From Pseudomonas lalkuanensis (GTDB lineage Bacteria; Pseudomonadota; Gammaproteobacteria; Pseudomonadales; Pseudomonadaceae): a stretch of 64,000 nucleotides of DNA. Positions 46,845 to 58,816 of the stretch are shown here, piece by piece. Numbering within the stretch: the first letter of the stretch is position 1; every line of letters starts with the position of its first letter. Made by a program: the position numbers and the translations under genes. Below the pieces are notes generated by a model. It did no database searches and had not been told where the DNA came from. It was given only the letters and a program-made list of their open reading frames with translations. The stretch is from the NCBI RefSeq assembly GCF_008807375.1, contig NZ_CP043311.1, positions 5,870,001 to 5,934,000 on the forward strand, written 5' to 3'.

Positions 46845-49436
46845 GTGAAACTCTTCAAGCGCAGCAAGGACGCCGCCGGCAACGGTACAGCCCGCCTGTC
46901 GCCCGAGGCCAAGCCTGGCCACAAGCATTCCGACGACCTGCTCCCGGGTGCGCTCGCCGCCCTCGTGGGCGTGGCCGCCGCCGGCGCGCTGCTCTGGTTC
47001 GGCGCAATTGTCCCCTCCGAACAAAGCCGGACCGGACAACTTGCGCAGGTCTGGGGTGACAGCCAGGCCTCCGCCCTGCGCCAGGCCATCACCCAGTTGC
47101 AGGCCGATACCGCCGCAGCCGCTCACGACCCGAGCCTGATCGACGCCCTCAACAGCGGCGACGCCGGCCAGCTGATGACCGCCGAACGCAGGCTGGGCTA
47201 TCGCGATGGCGTGGTCGACGCCCATCTCAACCTGCCCGGCCAGGCCCAGCAGAACACCCAGCGCACCGCGCCGATGAACTTCGCCGCGCTGGACCTGCTG
47301 CGTCGCCTGGAAGGTGGCCAGCAGCCCAGCCCCGAAGCCTACAAGGTGGGTGAACGCTGGCTGATCTACAGCGCCGCGCCACTGCGCCTGAACGATCAGA
47401 GCGCCCCCCAGGGCACGCTGTTGCTGGTGTTCGACCTGGATCGCCTGCTACGCAGCCTGCCGGCACTGCCGGACGGCGTTGGCCAGCTGCAGCTGGTCCA
47501 GCAGTTCGACAATGCCCCGGCCCAGGTACTGGCCCAGCTCGGGCAGCCCGGCGACGCCGCGGCCATCGCCCTGGACAGCGGCAACCCGAACTGGAAGCTC
47601 AGCTTCGTTCCCGGCACGGCACTGGCCGGCGAAGGCGTTTCCCCGCTGCTGCTGGCACTGGCCGCCCTGCTCGCCCTGGGTGGTGCACTACTGGGCCTGA
47701 AGCTTTACCAGGGCACGCTGCAGCGCAAGCTGCGGGATGACGCTCAGCAGCTCAATCAGTTGCTGCAAGAACTCTCGAACGGCAAGAGCGTCAAAGCCTT
47801 CAGTCTGCGCCTGCCGGCGCTGGACAGCCTGGCCCAGGCACTAGCCCGCCAACCCAGGCGCAAACCCGAGCCGGTGCCGGACAACGGCCAGGCCAAGGCG
47901 GTCGCCAGCAACCCCGTTGCCCAGGCTCCCGCCCAGCCGGCCGTATCGGCTGACCCACTTTTCCAAGATACCGACATTCTCGATATCGACATCCTCGACG
48001 AAGACCAGGACCTCCTGGGATTGGAGCAAGCCCCCGCCATGACCAGCATCGAACAGATCGCCCCCACCCTGCCCGCCAGCATTTTCCGCGCGTATGACAT
48101 CCGCGGCGTGGTCGGCGACACCCTCACCACCGAGACCGCCTACTGGGTAGGTCGCGCCATCGGTTCCGAGAGCCTGGCCCGCGGCGAGCCCTGCGTCTCG
48201 GTCGGCCGCGACGGTCGCCTGTCCGGCCCCGAACTGGTCCAGGCGCTGATCCAGGGCCTGCTGGACTGCGGCTGCCGGGTCAGCGACGTCGGCATGGTGC
48301 CGACCCCGGCGCTCTACTACGCGGCCAATGTGCTGGCCGGCAAATCCGGCGTGATGCTCACTGGCAGCCACAACCCGCCGGACTACAACGGCTTCAAGAT
48401 CATGATCGCCGGCGAAACCCTGGCCAACGAGCAGATCACCGCCCTGCATACCCGCATCCAGAACAACGACCTGGCCAGCGGCGTCGGCAGCGTCGAAGTG
48501 GTGGACGTGCTGGATCGCTACTTCCGTGAAATCCGCGACGACATCGCCTTGGCCAAGCCCATGAAAGTGGTGGTGGACTGCGGCAACGGCGTAGCCGGCG
48601 TGATCGCGCCGCAGCTGATCGAGGCCCTGGGCTGCACCGTGATCCCGCTGTACTGCGACGTCGACGGCACCTTCCCCAACCACCATCCGGATCCGGGCAA
48701 GCCCGAGAACCTGGAAGACCTGATCGCCAAGGTGAAGGAAGAGAAGGCTGACCTCGGCCTCGCCTTCGACGGCGACGGCGACCGCGTCGGCGTGGTGACC
48801 AACGAAGGCACCATCATCTACCCCGACCGCCTGCTGATGCTGTTCGCCAAGGACGTGGTATCGCGCAATCCGGGCGCCGACATCATCTTCGACGTCAAGT
48901 GCACCCGCCGCCTGACCGCCCTCATCAGCGGCTACGGCGGCCGCCCGGTGATGTGGAAGACCGGCCACTCGCTGATCAAGAAGAAGATGAAGGAAACCGG
49001 CGCGCTGCTGGCCGGCGAGATGAGCGGCCACATCTTCTTCAAGGAACGCTGGTACGGCTTCGACGACGGCATCTACAGCGCCGCGCGCCTGCTGGAAATC
49101 CTCAGCCAGGACAAGCGTGACGCCGAACTTGTGTTCTCGGCCTTCCCGAAAGACGTCTCCACTCCGGAAATCAACATCACCGTCACCGACGAGAGCAAGT
49201 TCCGCCTGATCGAGCGCCTGCAACGCGAGGCCAACTGGGGCGAAGCGAACCTCACCACCCTCGATGGCGTGCGTGTCGATTATCCGAAGGGCTGGGGCCT
49301 GTGCCGCGCCTCCAACACGACCCCCGTGCTGGTGCTGCGCTTCGAGGCCGACACCGAGGAGGAGCTGGAACGCATCAAGCAGGTGTTCCGCAGCCAGCTC
49401 ACCCTCATCGCCCCTGAAATCAACCTGCCGTTCTGA
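46845..49436 (+). CDS. algC: Phosphomannomutase/phosphoglucomutase AlgC, long form with a membrane N-terminal half
   Basis: Interconverts mannose- and glucose-phosphates for alginate, LPS and rhamnolipid. It is 863 residues from GTG 46845, which has AGGAGACG upstream. The N-terminal about 395 residues hold two membrane segments (about 26-50 and 264-288) around a probable periplasmic domain, then a disordered Pro/Ala and acidic linker. The catalytic four-domain enzyme starts near ATG 48039 (MTSIEQIAPTLPASIFRAYDIRG) with the phospho-serine in TGSHNPPDYNG (Ser508 overall, 110 from the internal Met). The internal start would give the classical soluble enzyme. Confidence 0.95.
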   Translation: MKLFKRSKDAAGNGTARLSPEAKPGHKHSDDLLPGALAALVGVAAAGALLWFGAIVPSEQSRTGQLAQVWGDSQASALRQAITQLQADTAAAAHDPSLIDALNSGDAGQLMTAERRLGYRDGVVDAHLNLPGQAQQNTQRTAPMNFAALDLLRRLEGGQQPSPEAYKVGERWLIYSAAPLRLNDQSAPQGTLLLVFDLDRLLRSLPALPDGVGQLQLVQQFDNAPAQVLAQLGQPGDAAAIALDSGNPNWKLSFVPGTALAGEGVSPLLLALAALLALGGALLGLKLYQGTLQRKLRDDAQQLNQLLQELSNGKSVKAFSLRLPALDSLAQALARQPRRKPEPVPDNGQAKAVASNPVAQAPAQPAVSADPLFQDTDILDIDILDEDQDLLGLEQAPAMTSIEQIAPTLPASIFRAYDIRGVVGDTLTTETAYWVGRAIGSESLARGEPCVSVGRDGRLSGPELVQALIQGLLDCGCRVSDVGMVPTPALYYAANVLAGKSGVMLTGSHNPPDYNGFKIMIAGETLANEQITALHTRIQNNDLASGVGSVEVVDVLDRYFREIRDDIALAKPMKVVVDCGNGVAGVIAPQLIEALGCTVIPLYCDVDGTFPNHHPDPGKPENLEDLIAKVKEEKADLGLAFDGDGDRVGVVTNEGTIIYPDRLLMLFAKDVVSRNPGADIIFDVKCTRRLTALISGYGGRPVMWKTGHSLIKKKMKETGALLAGEMSGHIFFKERWYGFDDGIYSAARLLEILSQDKRDAELVFSAFPKDVSTPEINITVTDESKFRLIERLQREANWGEANLTTLDGVRVDYPKGWGLCRASNTTPVLVLRFEADTEEELERIKQVFRSQLTLIAPEINLPF

Positions 49437-50363
<927 letters not shown>

Positions 50364-50380
50364 GCGGAGCGACACCCAGA

Positions 50381-50411
50381 CAGGCCGGAGCGATCCGGCC
50401 TGTTCTTTTTC
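50381..50411 (+). terminator. Terminator after argB
   Basis: CAGGCCGGA-GCGA-TCCGGCCTG followed by TTCTTTTT. Confidence 0.9.
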
Positions 50412-50422
50412 AGGAGCAGTAA

Positions 50423-50866
50423 ATGGCCAAGCTGTCCCGTGATGACTTTCGCTTCTTCCACCCCCTGCGCGTGCGCTGGGCCGAAGTCGATCCGCAAGGC
50501 ATCGTCTTCAACGGCAACTACCTGACCTACGCCGACGTCGCCATCACCGAGTACTTCCGCGCCATGGACGTGGCCTATCCGGCCGATCTGCTGAAGGACG
50601 GCGGCGACTTCTTCGCGGTAAAGACCTTGCTGGAGTACCTGGCGCCGGCGCGCTTCGACGACCAGTTGGATATCGGTGTGCGCGTCAGTCGCCTGGGCGG
50701 CGCCAGCATGGCCTTCGAGCTGGGCATCTGGCGCGGGGAAGAACAACTCACCTCGGGCGAGGTGGTCTACGTCCACGCGGACGCCGACAGCCGCAAGAGT
50801 CTGCGTCTGCCGGACTGGCTGAGGGAGCGGGTGCGGGGATTCGAACGGTTCCCGCCAGCCGACTGA
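50423..50866 (+). CDS. 4HBT-fold acyl-CoA thioesterase (YbgC/FadM type)
   Basis: A 147-residue hot-dog thioesterase with RVRWAEVDPQGIVFNGNYLTY, where the aspartate is the catalytic residue of the YbgC-type 4HBT family. It probably hydrolyses an acyl-CoA in the cytoplasm; the substrate is unknown. It sits alone between the argB terminator and the convergent DUF4124 gene, six bases away. CAGGAGCAGTAA precedes the ATG. Confidence 0.92.
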   Translation: MAKLSRDDFRFFHPLRVRWAEVDPQGIVFNGNYLTYADVAITEYFRAMDVAYPADLLKDGGDFFAVKTLLEYLAPARFDDQLDIGVRVSRLGGASMAFELGIWRGEEQLTSGEVVYVHADADSRKSLRLPDWLRERVRGFERFPPAD

Positions 50867-50872
50867 AGCCGG

Positions 50873-51466
50873 CTAGCGAGTGCCGCCGAGCAGTTCGGCC
50901 AGCCGCGCACGGTCGGCGGCATAGCCCGCCTTGGCGGCATCGCGGTCCTTCTCGTAGCGGGCGATGTCCTTGTCCAGGCTCTTCTGCTGGTCGCGCAGGT
51001 TGTCGATCTGCTCCACCAGGTGGGCGGGCACCTCGCGTCCGGCCCGCTCGCTTTCCGCGGCCTGGCTCTGCAGGTTGGCCTGCTGGGTGCGCAGCGATTG
51101 CTGGTTGCCACGGGCGACGCCGATCAGGCCGTCGAGCTCCGCCATCTTGCGCTCCAGGGCGCGATCGACGTCTTCGACGCTGGTGTAGAGCCGCAGCAAC
51201 TGGGCATCGGAACTGGCGCGAGCCTTCGCATCCAGCTGACGCTGCATTTCCTCACGGCTCGGAGCCGGCGGAACCACACGCACGACCCGGCCCTGCTCGT
51301 TGAGCACCTCGTAGCCCTTGCCGATGTATTCCGGCGGAACGCCCTGGCGATCCAGGACGGTCACACCCTTGTCGTCGACGTAGCGATACAGTTCGGCCGC
51401 GCCGGCCAGCGCCGACGCCAACATAACCAGCGCCAGGCTGTAGCGAAGTGCAAACGGCTTCAGCAT
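50873..51466 (-). CDS. DUF4124 domain protein with signal peptide and coiled coil
   Basis: A 197-residue exported protein. The signal peptide ends near ALAGAAE, followed by the DUF4124 segment LYRYVDDKGVTVLDRQGVPPEYIGKGYEVL. A long charged coiled coil (about 75-195) completes it. DUF4124 proteins are common in the Pseudomonas envelope; none has a firm function known to me. It is 22 bases downstream of pyrE and probably shares its transcript. Confidence 0.92.
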   Translation of the reverse strand: MLKPFALRYSLALVMLASALAGAAELYRYVDDKGVTVLDRQGVPPEYIGKGYEVLNEQGRVVRVVPPAPSREEMQRQLDAKARASSDAQLLRLYTSVEDVDRALERKMAELDGLIGVARGNQQSLRTQQANLQSQAAESERAGREVPAHLVEQIDNLRDQQKSLDKDIARYEKDRDAAKAGYAADRARLAELLGGTR

Positions 51467-51488
51467 GAGGATTCCCGGCCCCGAGTGG

Positions 51489-52130
51489 TCAGATACCGAA
51501 GTTCGCGCGATAGGTTTCCACGGCAGGCAGGTGTTTCTTCAGCTCGGCGTCGCCAGCCAGGTACTCCAGTACCTGCTCAAGGGAGACGATGCTGACCACC
51601 GGCATGCCGAAGTCGCGCTCTACTTCCTGTATAGCCGAGAGTTCGCCCTGGCCGCGTTCCTGACGGTTCAGTGCGATCAGCACACCGGCCGCCTGGGCGT
51701 TCTGCCCCTGGATGATCTGCATGACTTCGCGGATCGCCGTACCGGCGGTGATCACGTCATCGATGATCAGCACGCGACCTTCGAGCGGCGCGCCAACCAG
51801 GGTGCCGCCTTCGCCATGGTCCTTGGCTTCCTTGCGATTGAAGCACCACGGGATGTCGATCTGATGATGTTCGGCCAGCGCCACGGCAGTGGCGGCCGCC
51901 AGCGGAATCCCCTTGTAGGCCGGGCCGAACAGCACATCGAAAGGAATGCCGCTGTCGACCACGGCGGCCGCATAGAATCGGCCGAGCTGGGCAAGGGCAA
52001 GGCCGCTGTTGAACAGGCCGGCATTGAAGAAATAGGGGCTGGTACGCCCGGACTTGAGAGTGAACTCACCGAAACGCAGAACCCCGCGCTCGATGGCAAA
52101 GCGAATGAAATCGCGCTGGTACGCCTGCAT
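51489..52130 (-). CDS. pyrE: Orotate phosphoribosyltransferase
   Basis: Makes OMP from orotate and PRPP in pyrimidine synthesis. It is 213 residues, with [26 protein letters not shown] and the PRPP motif [13 protein letters not shown]. It is divergent from crc across 80 bases, the same arrangement as in other Pseudomonas. Confidence 0.98.
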   Translation of the reverse strand: MQAYQRDFIRFAIERGVLRFGEFTLKSGRTSPYFFNAGLFNSGLALAQLGRFYAAAVVDSGIPFDVLFGPAYKGIPLAAATAVALAEHHQIDIPWCFNRKEAKDHGEGGTLVGAPLEGRVLIIDDVITAGTAIREVMQIIQGQNAQAAGVLIALNRQERGQGELSAIQEVERDFGMPVVSIVSLEQVLEYLAGDAELKKHLPAVETYRANFGI

Positions 52131-52210
52131 GAAAAGCCTCGGACGGCACGGATTTAGCTAAAAAGAAAGAGCTCGGGTATCATACACGCACGTGTTTTTG
52201 GGGGCCATTT

Positions 52211-52990
52211 ATGCGGATCATCAGTGTGAACGTGAATGGTATTCAGGCAGCAGCCGAGCGAGGTCTCCTCAGCTGGCTGCAAGCCCAGAATGCCGACGTG
52301 ATCTGCCTGCAAGACACACGTGCCTCCGCCTTCGACCTGGACGACCCTGCCTTCCAACTGGATGGTTATTTCCTCTATGCCGGCGATGCCGAAGTGCCTG
52401 CCCAAGGTGGCGTGGCGCTCTATTCGCGGTTGCAACCCAAGGCGGTGATCTGGGGACTCGGCTTCGAGTCCTGCGATCGGTACGGACGCTACCTGCAGGC
52501 AGATTTCGACAAAGTGAGCATCGCCACCCTGCTGCTGCCTTCCGGGCAAGGCGGGGACGAGAACCTGAACCACAAGTTCAAGTTCATGGACGACCTCACC
52601 CATTATCTGAACAAGCAGCGCCGCAAGCGCCGCGAGTACATCTACTGCGGCTCGCTGTACGTTGCGCACCAGAAGCTGGATGTGAAGAACTGGCGCGACT
52701 GCCAGCAGATCCCGGGCTTCCTGGCGCCTGAGCGCGCCTGGATGGACGAAGTGTTCGGCAACATGGGCTATGTCGATGCCCTGCGCGAAGTCAGCCGCGA
52801 AGGCGACCAGTTCAGCTGGTGGCCGGACAGCGAGCAGGCCGAGATGCTCAACCTCGGCTGGCGCTTCGACTACCAGGTGCTGACGCCGGGCCTGCGCCGC
52901 TTCGTACGCAGCGCCAAGCTGCCGCGTCAGCCGCGCTTCTCCCAGCATGCGCCGCTGATCGTCGACTACGACTGGCTGCTGAGCGTGTGA
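52211..52990 (+). CDS. crc: Catabolite repression control protein Crc
   Basis: Exonuclease III-fold protein without nuclease activity. It forms a complex with Hfq on A-rich mRNA leaders to silence less-preferred catabolic genes. The 259-residue product begins MRIISVNVNGIQAAAERGL and ends PRFSQHAPLIVDYDW. The neighbours pyrE and rph agree with the Crc locus. Several targets in this window (the polyamine and D-alanine genes) belong to pathways typically under Crc control. Confidence 0.97.
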   Translation: MRIISVNVNGIQAAAERGLLSWLQAQNADVICLQDTRASAFDLDDPAFQLDGYFLYAGDAEVPAQGGVALYSRLQPKAVIWGLGFESCDRYGRYLQADFDKVSIATLLLPSGQGGDENLNHKFKFMDDLTHYLNKQRRKRREYIYCGSLYVAHQKLDVKNWRDCQQIPGFLAPERAWMDEVFGNMGYVDALREVSREGDQFSWWPDSEQAEMLNLGWRFDYQVLTPGLRRFVRSAKLPRQPRFSQHAPLIVDYDWLLSV

Positions 52991-52999
52991 TCCAGGCAG

Positions 53000-53028
53000 A
53001 AAAAAGCCGGCTTTCGAGCCGGCTTTTT
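53000..53028. terminator. Bidirectional terminator between crc and the DUF4870 gene
   Basis: AAAAAGCCGGC-TTTCGA-GCCGGCTTTTT is symmetric, so it can end transcripts from both convergent genes. Confidence 0.92.
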
Positions 53029-53045
53029 CTTGTCCGCGACTCGGC

Positions 53046-53411
53046 CTATTTCACCAGCCGCCAGCAGAACGGATAGCGATACGCCTGCCCCTCGTTCGCC
53101 TTGATTCCGGCAATGATGGTCAGCACCAGCGCACCGATGCTCACCAGGCCGAGCAGCGGGAAACCGATCACCACCAGCATCAGCAGGAAGCACAACACCA
53201 CAGCCAGCGCCACGGTGATCTGGAAGTTCAGCGCTTCCTTGCCCTGGGCGTCGACGAAGGGATCGAGGTCCTTCTTGATCTGCCAGACGATCAGCGGGCC
53301 CAGCAGGTTGCCAAAGGGGAACACCAGGCCGAGGAAGGCGGAAAAGTGGCAGAACATCGCCCACTGCCGGGCTTCCCGGGTAGGCTCCTGATACTCAGTT
53401 GGCTCGTCCAT
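53046..53411 (-). CDS. DUF4870 membrane protein
   Basis: A 121-residue protein of the DUF4870/Tic20-like family with three to four membrane segments. WAMFCHFSAFLGLVFPFGN and GPLIVWQIKKD are typical. The function is unknown. Start 53411 has GGAGGT upstream; the frame opens further within the 3' end of rph. It lies 28 bases after rph and shares its direction. Confidence 0.9.
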   Translation of the reverse strand: MDEPTEYQEPTREARQWAMFCHFSAFLGLVFPFGNLLGPLIVWQIKKDLDPFVDAQGKEALNFQITVALAVVLCFLLMLVVIGFPLLGLVSIGALVLTIIAGIKANEGQAYRYPFCWRLVK

Positions 53412-53439
53412 TCCTGCACCTCCTCGTGCAATTTCGGCG

Positions 53440-54159
53440 TCAGTCGGCCAGGGCGGCACACTGCAGCTCGAACAGATCGTTCAGGCCCTTGCGCGCCAGC
53501 TCGAGCATGGCGTTCAGCTCTTCCGGCTGGAAAGGCGCGCCCTCGGCGGTGCCCTGGACTTCGATGAAGCCGCCGGCATCGGTCATGACCACGTTCAGGT
53601 CGGTTTCGGCGGCGGCGTCTTCCAGGTAGTCCAGGTCCAGCACCGGCTCGCCCTGGTAGATGCCCACGGACACCGCGGCGACCATCTGCTTCAGCGGCTC
53701 GCCCTTCAGGGCACCGCGCTTCTTCAGCACCTTCAGCGCGTCGACCAGGGCCACCATGGCGCCGGTGATGGACGCGGTGCGGGTGCCGCCGTCGGCCTGG
53801 ATCACATCGCAATCCAGATAGATGGTGTTCTCGCCCAGCTTGGTCATGTCCAGCGCGGCGCGCAGCGAGCGGCCGATCAGGCGCTGGATTTCCAGGGTGC
53901 GGCCGCCCTGCTTGCCACGGCTGGCTTCACGCTGGTTACGCTCGCCGGTGGCGCGCGGCAGCATGCCGTATTCGGCGGTCAGCCAACCCTGGCCCTGGCC
54001 CTTCAAGAAGCGCGGTACGCCGGCTTCGACGCTGGCCGTGCAGATCACTTTGGTATCCCCGAACTCCACCAGCACCGAGCCTTCGGCATGCTTGGTGTAG
54101 TTACGGGTGATGCGGATCGGGCGCAGCTGATCGGCCGCGCGGCCACTGGGACGTTTCAT
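53440..54159 (-). CDS. rph: Ribonuclease PH
   Basis: Phosphorolytic 3'-5' exoribonuclease for tRNA 3' ends. It is 239 residues, starts [15 protein letters not shown], and has the core [23 protein letters not shown] and [12 protein letters not shown]. Minus-strand TATAAT at 54194-54199 gives a perfect -10 element 35 bases upstream, without a clear -35. Confidence 0.98.
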   Translation of the reverse strand: MKRPSGRAADQLRPIRITRNYTKHAEGSVLVEFGDTKVICTASVEAGVPRFLKGQGQGWLTAEYGMLPRATGERNQREASRGKQGGRTLEIQRLIGRSLRAALDMTKLGENTIYLDCDVIQADGGTRTASITGAMVALVDALKVLKKRGALKGEPLKQMVAAVSVGIYQGEPVLDLDYLEDAAAETDLNVVMTDAGGFIEVQGTAEGAPFQPEELNAMLELARKGLNDLFELQCAALAD

Positions 54160-54193
54160 GGGGGCTTACCTGTTCGGGAGAAATCTGCCCGCC

Positions 54194-54260
54194 ATTATAG
54201 AGGCCCGACGGCATGGGGGACATCGCCGCGTTGGGAGGCGCAGGCCGCCTGGGCTACAAT
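54194..54260. promoter_or_regulatory. Divergent promoters of rph (minus) and yicC (plus)
   Basis: rph: TATAAT at 54194-54199 read on the minus strand. yicC: TTGGGA at 54231-54236, 18 bases, TACAAT at 54255-54260 on the plus strand. Confidence 0.6.
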
Positions 54261-54299
54261 CCCCTCCTTTGATCGCCGAAACCGAGAAGAGGAAACCCC

Positions 54300-55163
54300 A
54301 TGGTGCACAGCATGACCGCCTTCGCCCGCGTCGAACGGGCCGGCTCCCACGGCACCCTGAGCTGGGAACTGCGCTCGGTGAACCACCGCTACCTCGAACC
54401 CCATCTGCGCCTGCCGGAAGCCTTCCGCGACCTCGAAGGTCCGGTGCGCGAAGCCCTGCGCCAGGGTCTATCCCGCGGCAAGGTGGAGTGCACCCTGCGC
54501 ATGGCCGAAGATGGCGCCGGAAAGCCGCTGCAGGTGGACCGGGAGCGCGCCAGCCAACTGATCCAGGCTGCCGAGAGCGTCGCCGCGCTGATCCAGCAAC
54601 CGGCACCACTCAACCCCCTGGAAGTCCTCGCCTGGCCGGGGGTGCTGGTGGCCGATGCCGACGATCCGCAAGCGCTCAACGCCGCCGCCATGGAAGCCTT
54701 CGCCCAGGCCCTCGCGGAGTTGAAGAGCGGCCGTTCTCGCGAGGGCGCCGAACTGGCCCGCCTGCTCAATGAGCGCCTGGATGCCATGCAGGAAGAAGTC
54801 ACTGCCCTGCGCGCGCTGGTTCCGCAGATGCTCGCCGCCCAACGCCAGAAGATCCTCGACCGCTTCAACGAGATGAAGGCCGAACTGGATCCGCAACGCC
54901 TGGAACAGGAAATGGTGCTGCTGGCGCAGAAGAGCGACGTCGCCGAAGAACTGGACCGCCTCGGCACTCACATCGGCGAAGTCCGCCGCGTGCTCAAGGC
55001 CGGCGGAGCCGCCGGCCGCCGGCTGGACTTCCTGATGCAGGAGCTCAACCGCGAAGCCAATACCCTGGGCTCCAAGGCCTTCGACCCGCGCAGCACCCAG
55101 GCCGCGGTCAACCTCAAGGTGTTGATCGAGCAGATGCGCGAACAAGTCCAGAATATCGAGTAA
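54300..55163 (+). CDS. yicC: YicC-family endoribonuclease
   Basis: A 287-residue YicC/YloC protein. E. coli YicC is an endoribonuclease involved in turnover of the small RNA RyhB. The N-terminal segment is MTAFARVERAGSHGTLSWEL then SVNHRYLE, and the C-terminal DUF1732 domain has GAAGRRLDFLMQELNREANT. It is divergent from rph and 12 bases upstream of gmk. Confidence 0.95.
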   Translation: MVHSMTAFARVERAGSHGTLSWELRSVNHRYLEPHLRLPEAFRDLEGPVREALRQGLSRGKVECTLRMAEDGAGKPLQVDRERASQLIQAAESVAALIQQPAPLNPLEVLAWPGVLVADADDPQALNAAAMEAFAQALAELKSGRSREGAELARLLNERLDAMQEEVTALRALVPQMLAAQRQKILDRFNEMKAELDPQRLEQEMVLLAQKSDVAEELDRLGTHIGEVRRVLKAGGAAGRRLDFLMQELNREANTLGSKAFDPRSTQAAVNLKVLIEQMREQVQNIE

Positions 55164-55796
<633 letters not shown>

Positions 55797-55974
55797 GCGC
55801 GCAAGCGTCTATCACGGCGATAGCTGGTTGCCTGGCCGGCCTTGAGCCACACTCCACCACAGGAGCGCCGAAAATCGGCGCTTCCCTAAATGGTGGCGAT
55901 TTTTTAGACTATTCAGTCCGCTCGCCCGATCCGGGCAAAGTATCAGCCACCCATTTCGTGCTACGAGGAACACC

Positions 55975-56238
55975 ATGGCCCGCGTTACCGTTGAAGATTG
56001 CCTGGAAAACGTCGACAACCGCTTCGAGTTGGTCATGCTTGCTACCAAGCGTTCCCGTCAGCTGGCTACCGGCGGCAAGGAGCCGAAGGTAGCCTGGGAA
56101 AACGACAAGCCGACCGTAGTCGCCCTGCGCGAAATCGCTGCCGGCCTGGTCGACTACGAAGTCGTCGCCCAGGAAGACATCGTTGAAGAAGAGCCGCTGT
56201 TCGCCGCATTCGAGGACGAGGCCAACGAGGCCCTCTGA
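55975..56238 (+). CDS. rpoZ: RNA polymerase omega subunit
   Basis: An 87-residue omega subunit, [20 protein letters not shown] then RSRQLATGG. It helps assemble RNA polymerase and forms one ppGpp site, which ties it to spoT downstream. The 178-base gap after gmk holds a hairpin (AGCGCCGA-AAA-TCGGCGCT, about 55863-55883) and TAGACT at about 55906 as a possible -10 element. Confidence 0.97.
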   Translation: MARVTVEDCLENVDNRFELVMLATKRSRQLATGGKEPKVAWENDKPTVVALREIAAGLVDYEVVAQEDIVEEEPLFAAFEDEANEAL

Positions 56239-56298
56239 TTCCATGCCTGGTCGACGTCGCACGGCGCAGGATAACGAAGGCCGGCAAGGAGAATTATC

Positions 56299-58407
56299 TT
56301 GCCGAGCATAGACACCCTTGCCGAACGGCTTTCGACCTATCTCGGCGCAGACCAGGTCAACCTGGTGCGCCGAGCCTATTTCTACGCCGAGCAGGCGCAC
56401 GACGGTCAGCGCCGTCGCAGCGGTGAAGCCTATGTCACCCACCCGCTCGCCGTAGCCAGCATCCTTGCCGACATGCACATGGACCATCAGAGCCTGATGG
56501 CCGCGATGCTGCACGACGTGATCGAGGACACCGGCATCGCCAAGGAAGCCCTCAGCGGGCAATTCGGCGAAACCGTCGCCGAACTGGTTGACGGGGTCAG
56601 CAAGCTGACCCAGATGAACTTCGAGTCCAAGGCCGAAGCCCAGGCCGAGAACTTCCAGAAGATGGCCATGGCCATGGCCCGCGACATCCGCGTGATCCTG
56701 GTCAAGCTGGCCGACCGCCTGCATAACATGCGCACCCTGGAAGTGCTGTCCGGCGAGAAGCGCCGGCGCATCGCCAAGGAAACCCTGGAAATCTACGCCC
56801 CCATCGCCAACCGGCTGGGTATGCACAGCATGCGCGTGGAATTCGAGGACCTCGGCTTCAAGGCGATGCATCCGATGCGCTCCGAGCGCATCCGCGCCGC
56901 AGTGCGCCGCGCCCGCGGCAACCGCAAGGAAATCGTCAACAAGATCGAGGAATCGCTGACCAACTGCCTGCGCCGTGAGGGCATGGAAGGCGAGGTCATC
57001 GGCCGCGAGAAGCACCTCTACAGCATCTACAAGAAGATGCGCGGCAAGCGCCGGGCGTTCAACGAGATCATGGACGTCTACGCCTTCCGCATCATCGTCG
57101 ACAAGGTCGACACCTGCTACCGCGTGCTCGGCGCCGTGCACAACCTGTACAAGCCACTGCCCGGCCGCTTCAAGGACTACATCGCGATTCCCAAGGCCAA
57201 CGGCTACCAGTCGCTGCACACCACCCTGTTCGGCATGCACGGCGTGCCCATCGAGATCCAGATCCGCACCCGCGAGATGGAAGAGATGGCCAACAACGGC
57301 ATCGCCGCCCACTGGCTGTACAAGTCCACCGAAGACGACCAGCCCAAGAGCACCCATGCCCGCGCCCGGCAGTGGGTCAAGGGTATCCTGGAACTGCAGC
57401 AACGAGCCGGCAATTCCCTGGAATTCATCGAAAGCGTGAAGATCGACCTCTTCCCCGACGAGGTCTACGTGTTCACGCCCAAGGGCCGCATCATGGAGTT
57501 GCCGAAGGGCTCCACCGCGGTGGACTTCGCCTACGCGGTGCACACCGACGTTGGCAACACCTGCATCGCCTGCCGCATCAATCGCCGCCTGGCGCCGCTG
57601 TCCGAGCCGCTGCAGAGCGGCGAAACGGTCGAGATCGTCACCGCGCCGGGCGCCCGGCCGAACCCGGCCTGGCTGAATTTCGTTGTCACCGGCAAGGCAC
57701 GCACTCATATCCGCCATGCCCTCAAGCAACAGCGCCGCTCCGAGTCCATCAGCCTTGGCGAGCGCCTGCTGAACAAGGCCCTGGCCGGCTTCGAGAGCCA
57801 CCTGGACAAGATCAGCCCCGAGCGCATCCAGGCCGTTCTCGGCGAGTACCGCCTGGACGTGATCGAAGACCTGCTGGAAGACGTCGGCCTCGGCAATCGC
57901 ATGGCCTACGTGGTCGCCCGCCGCCTGCTGGCCAGCGATGGCGAGCAGCTGCCAAACCCCGAAGGCCCATTGGCGATCCGTGGCACCGAGGGCCTGGTGC
58001 TGAGCTACGCCAAGTGCTGCACGCCGATCCCGGGCGACCCCATCGTCGGCCACCTGTCCGCCGGCAAGGGCATGGTGGTGCACCTGGAAAATTGCAAGAA
58101 CATCAGCGAAATCCGGCACAACCCGGAGAAATGCATCCAGCTGTCCTGGGCCAAGGACGTTGCCGGCGAGTTCAATGTCGAACTGCGCGTGGAGCTGGAA
58201 CACCAGCGCGGCCTGATCGCCCTGCTCGCCAGCAGCGTCAATGCCGCCGATGGCAATATCGAGAAAATCAGCATGGACGAGCGCGATGGCCGCATCAGCG
58301 TGGTCCAGCTGGTGGTCAGCGTGCACGACCGTGTGCACCTGGCCCGCGTGATCAAGAAGCTGCGCGCGCTCAAGGGGGTGATCCGCATCACCCGCGTGCG
58401 GGCGTAG
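56299..58407 (+). CDS. spoT: Bifunctional (p)ppGpp synthetase/hydrolase SpoT
   Basis: Controls the alarmone (p)ppGpp. The 702-residue protein has an N-terminal HD hydrolase domain ([15 protein letters not shown] and HDVIEDT), a synthetase domain (about 230-350), TGS (about 390-450) and a C-terminal ACT domain. The intact HD motif distinguishes it from RelA. It starts at TTG 56299, seven bases after AAGGAG. A second RidA-type gene follows after 28 bases. Confidence 0.96.
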   Translation: MPSIDTLAERLSTYLGADQVNLVRRAYFYAEQAHDGQRRRSGEAYVTHPLAVASILADMHMDHQSLMAAMLHDVIEDTGIAKEALSGQFGETVAELVDGVSKLTQMNFESKAEAQAENFQKMAMAMARDIRVILVKLADRLHNMRTLEVLSGEKRRRIAKETLEIYAPIANRLGMHSMRVEFEDLGFKAMHPMRSERIRAAVRRARGNRKEIVNKIEESLTNCLRREGMEGEVIGREKHLYSIYKKMRGKRRAFNEIMDVYAFRIIVDKVDTCYRVLGAVHNLYKPLPGRFKDYIAIPKANGYQSLHTTLFGMHGVPIEIQIRTREMEEMANNGIAAHWLYKSTEDDQPKSTHARARQWVKGILELQQRAGNSLEFIESVKIDLFPDEVYVFTPKGRIMELPKGSTAVDFAYAVHTDVGNTCIACRINRRLAPLSEPLQSGETVEIVTAPGARPNPAWLNFVVTGKARTHIRHALKQQRRSESISLGERLLNKALAGFESHLDKISPERIQAVLGEYRLDVIEDLLEDVGLGNRMAYVVARRLLASDGEQLPNPEGPLAIRGTEGLVLSYAKCCTPIPGDPIVGHLSAGKGMVVHLENCKNISEIRHNPEKCIQLSWAKDVAGEFNVELRVELEHQRGLIALLASSVNAADGNIEKISMDERDGRISVVQLVVSVHDRVHLARVIKKLRALKGVIRITRVRA

Positions 58408-58435
58408 CCGATCCCAAGAGACCCAAGGAGTTCTC

Positions 58436-58816
58436 ATGAGCAAGACCGTCATCAGCAGCGACAAGGCCCCCGCCGCCATCGGCACTTACTCCCAGGCCAT
58501 CAAGGCCGGCAACACCGTCTACATGTCCGGCCAGATCCCGCTGGACCCGAAAACCATGGAACTGGTCGAAGGCTTCGAAGCCCAGACCGTGCAGGTGTTC
58601 GAGAACCTGAAGGCCGTGGCCGAAGCCGCCGGCGGTTCTTTCAAGGACATCGTCAAGCTGAACATCTTCCTGACCGACCTGTCCCACTTCGCCAAGGTCA
58701 ACGAGGTCATGGGCCGTTACTTCGAGCAGCCCTACCCGGCCCGCGCCGCCATTGGCGTTGCCGCCCTGCCGCGCGGCTCCCAGGTGGAAATGGACGCCAT
58801 CCTGGTCCTCGAATAA
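58436..58816 (+). CDS. ridA: RidA, reactive imine/enamine deaminase
   Basis: A 126-residue RidA of the classical type with the arginine in [19 protein letters not shown] and the N-terminal [14 protein letters not shown]. It removes 2-aminoacrylate and related imines. It directly follows spoT, a common order in gammaproteobacteria. This is the canonical RidA, while the dad-cluster copy is a paralogue. A GC hairpin at 58826-58850 follows without a T-run. Confidence 0.95.
   Translation: MSKTVISSDKAPAAIGTYSQAIKAGNTVYMSGQIPLDPKTMELVEGFEAQTVQVFENLKAVAEAAGGSFKDIVKLNIFLTDLSHFAKVNEVMGRYFEQPYPARAAIGVAALPRGSQVEMDAILVLE

Noticed and set aside
55909..58485. 858-codon open frame antisense to spoT and rpoZ
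   Set aside because: The same shadow effect. The plus-strand products are clear SpoT and omega.
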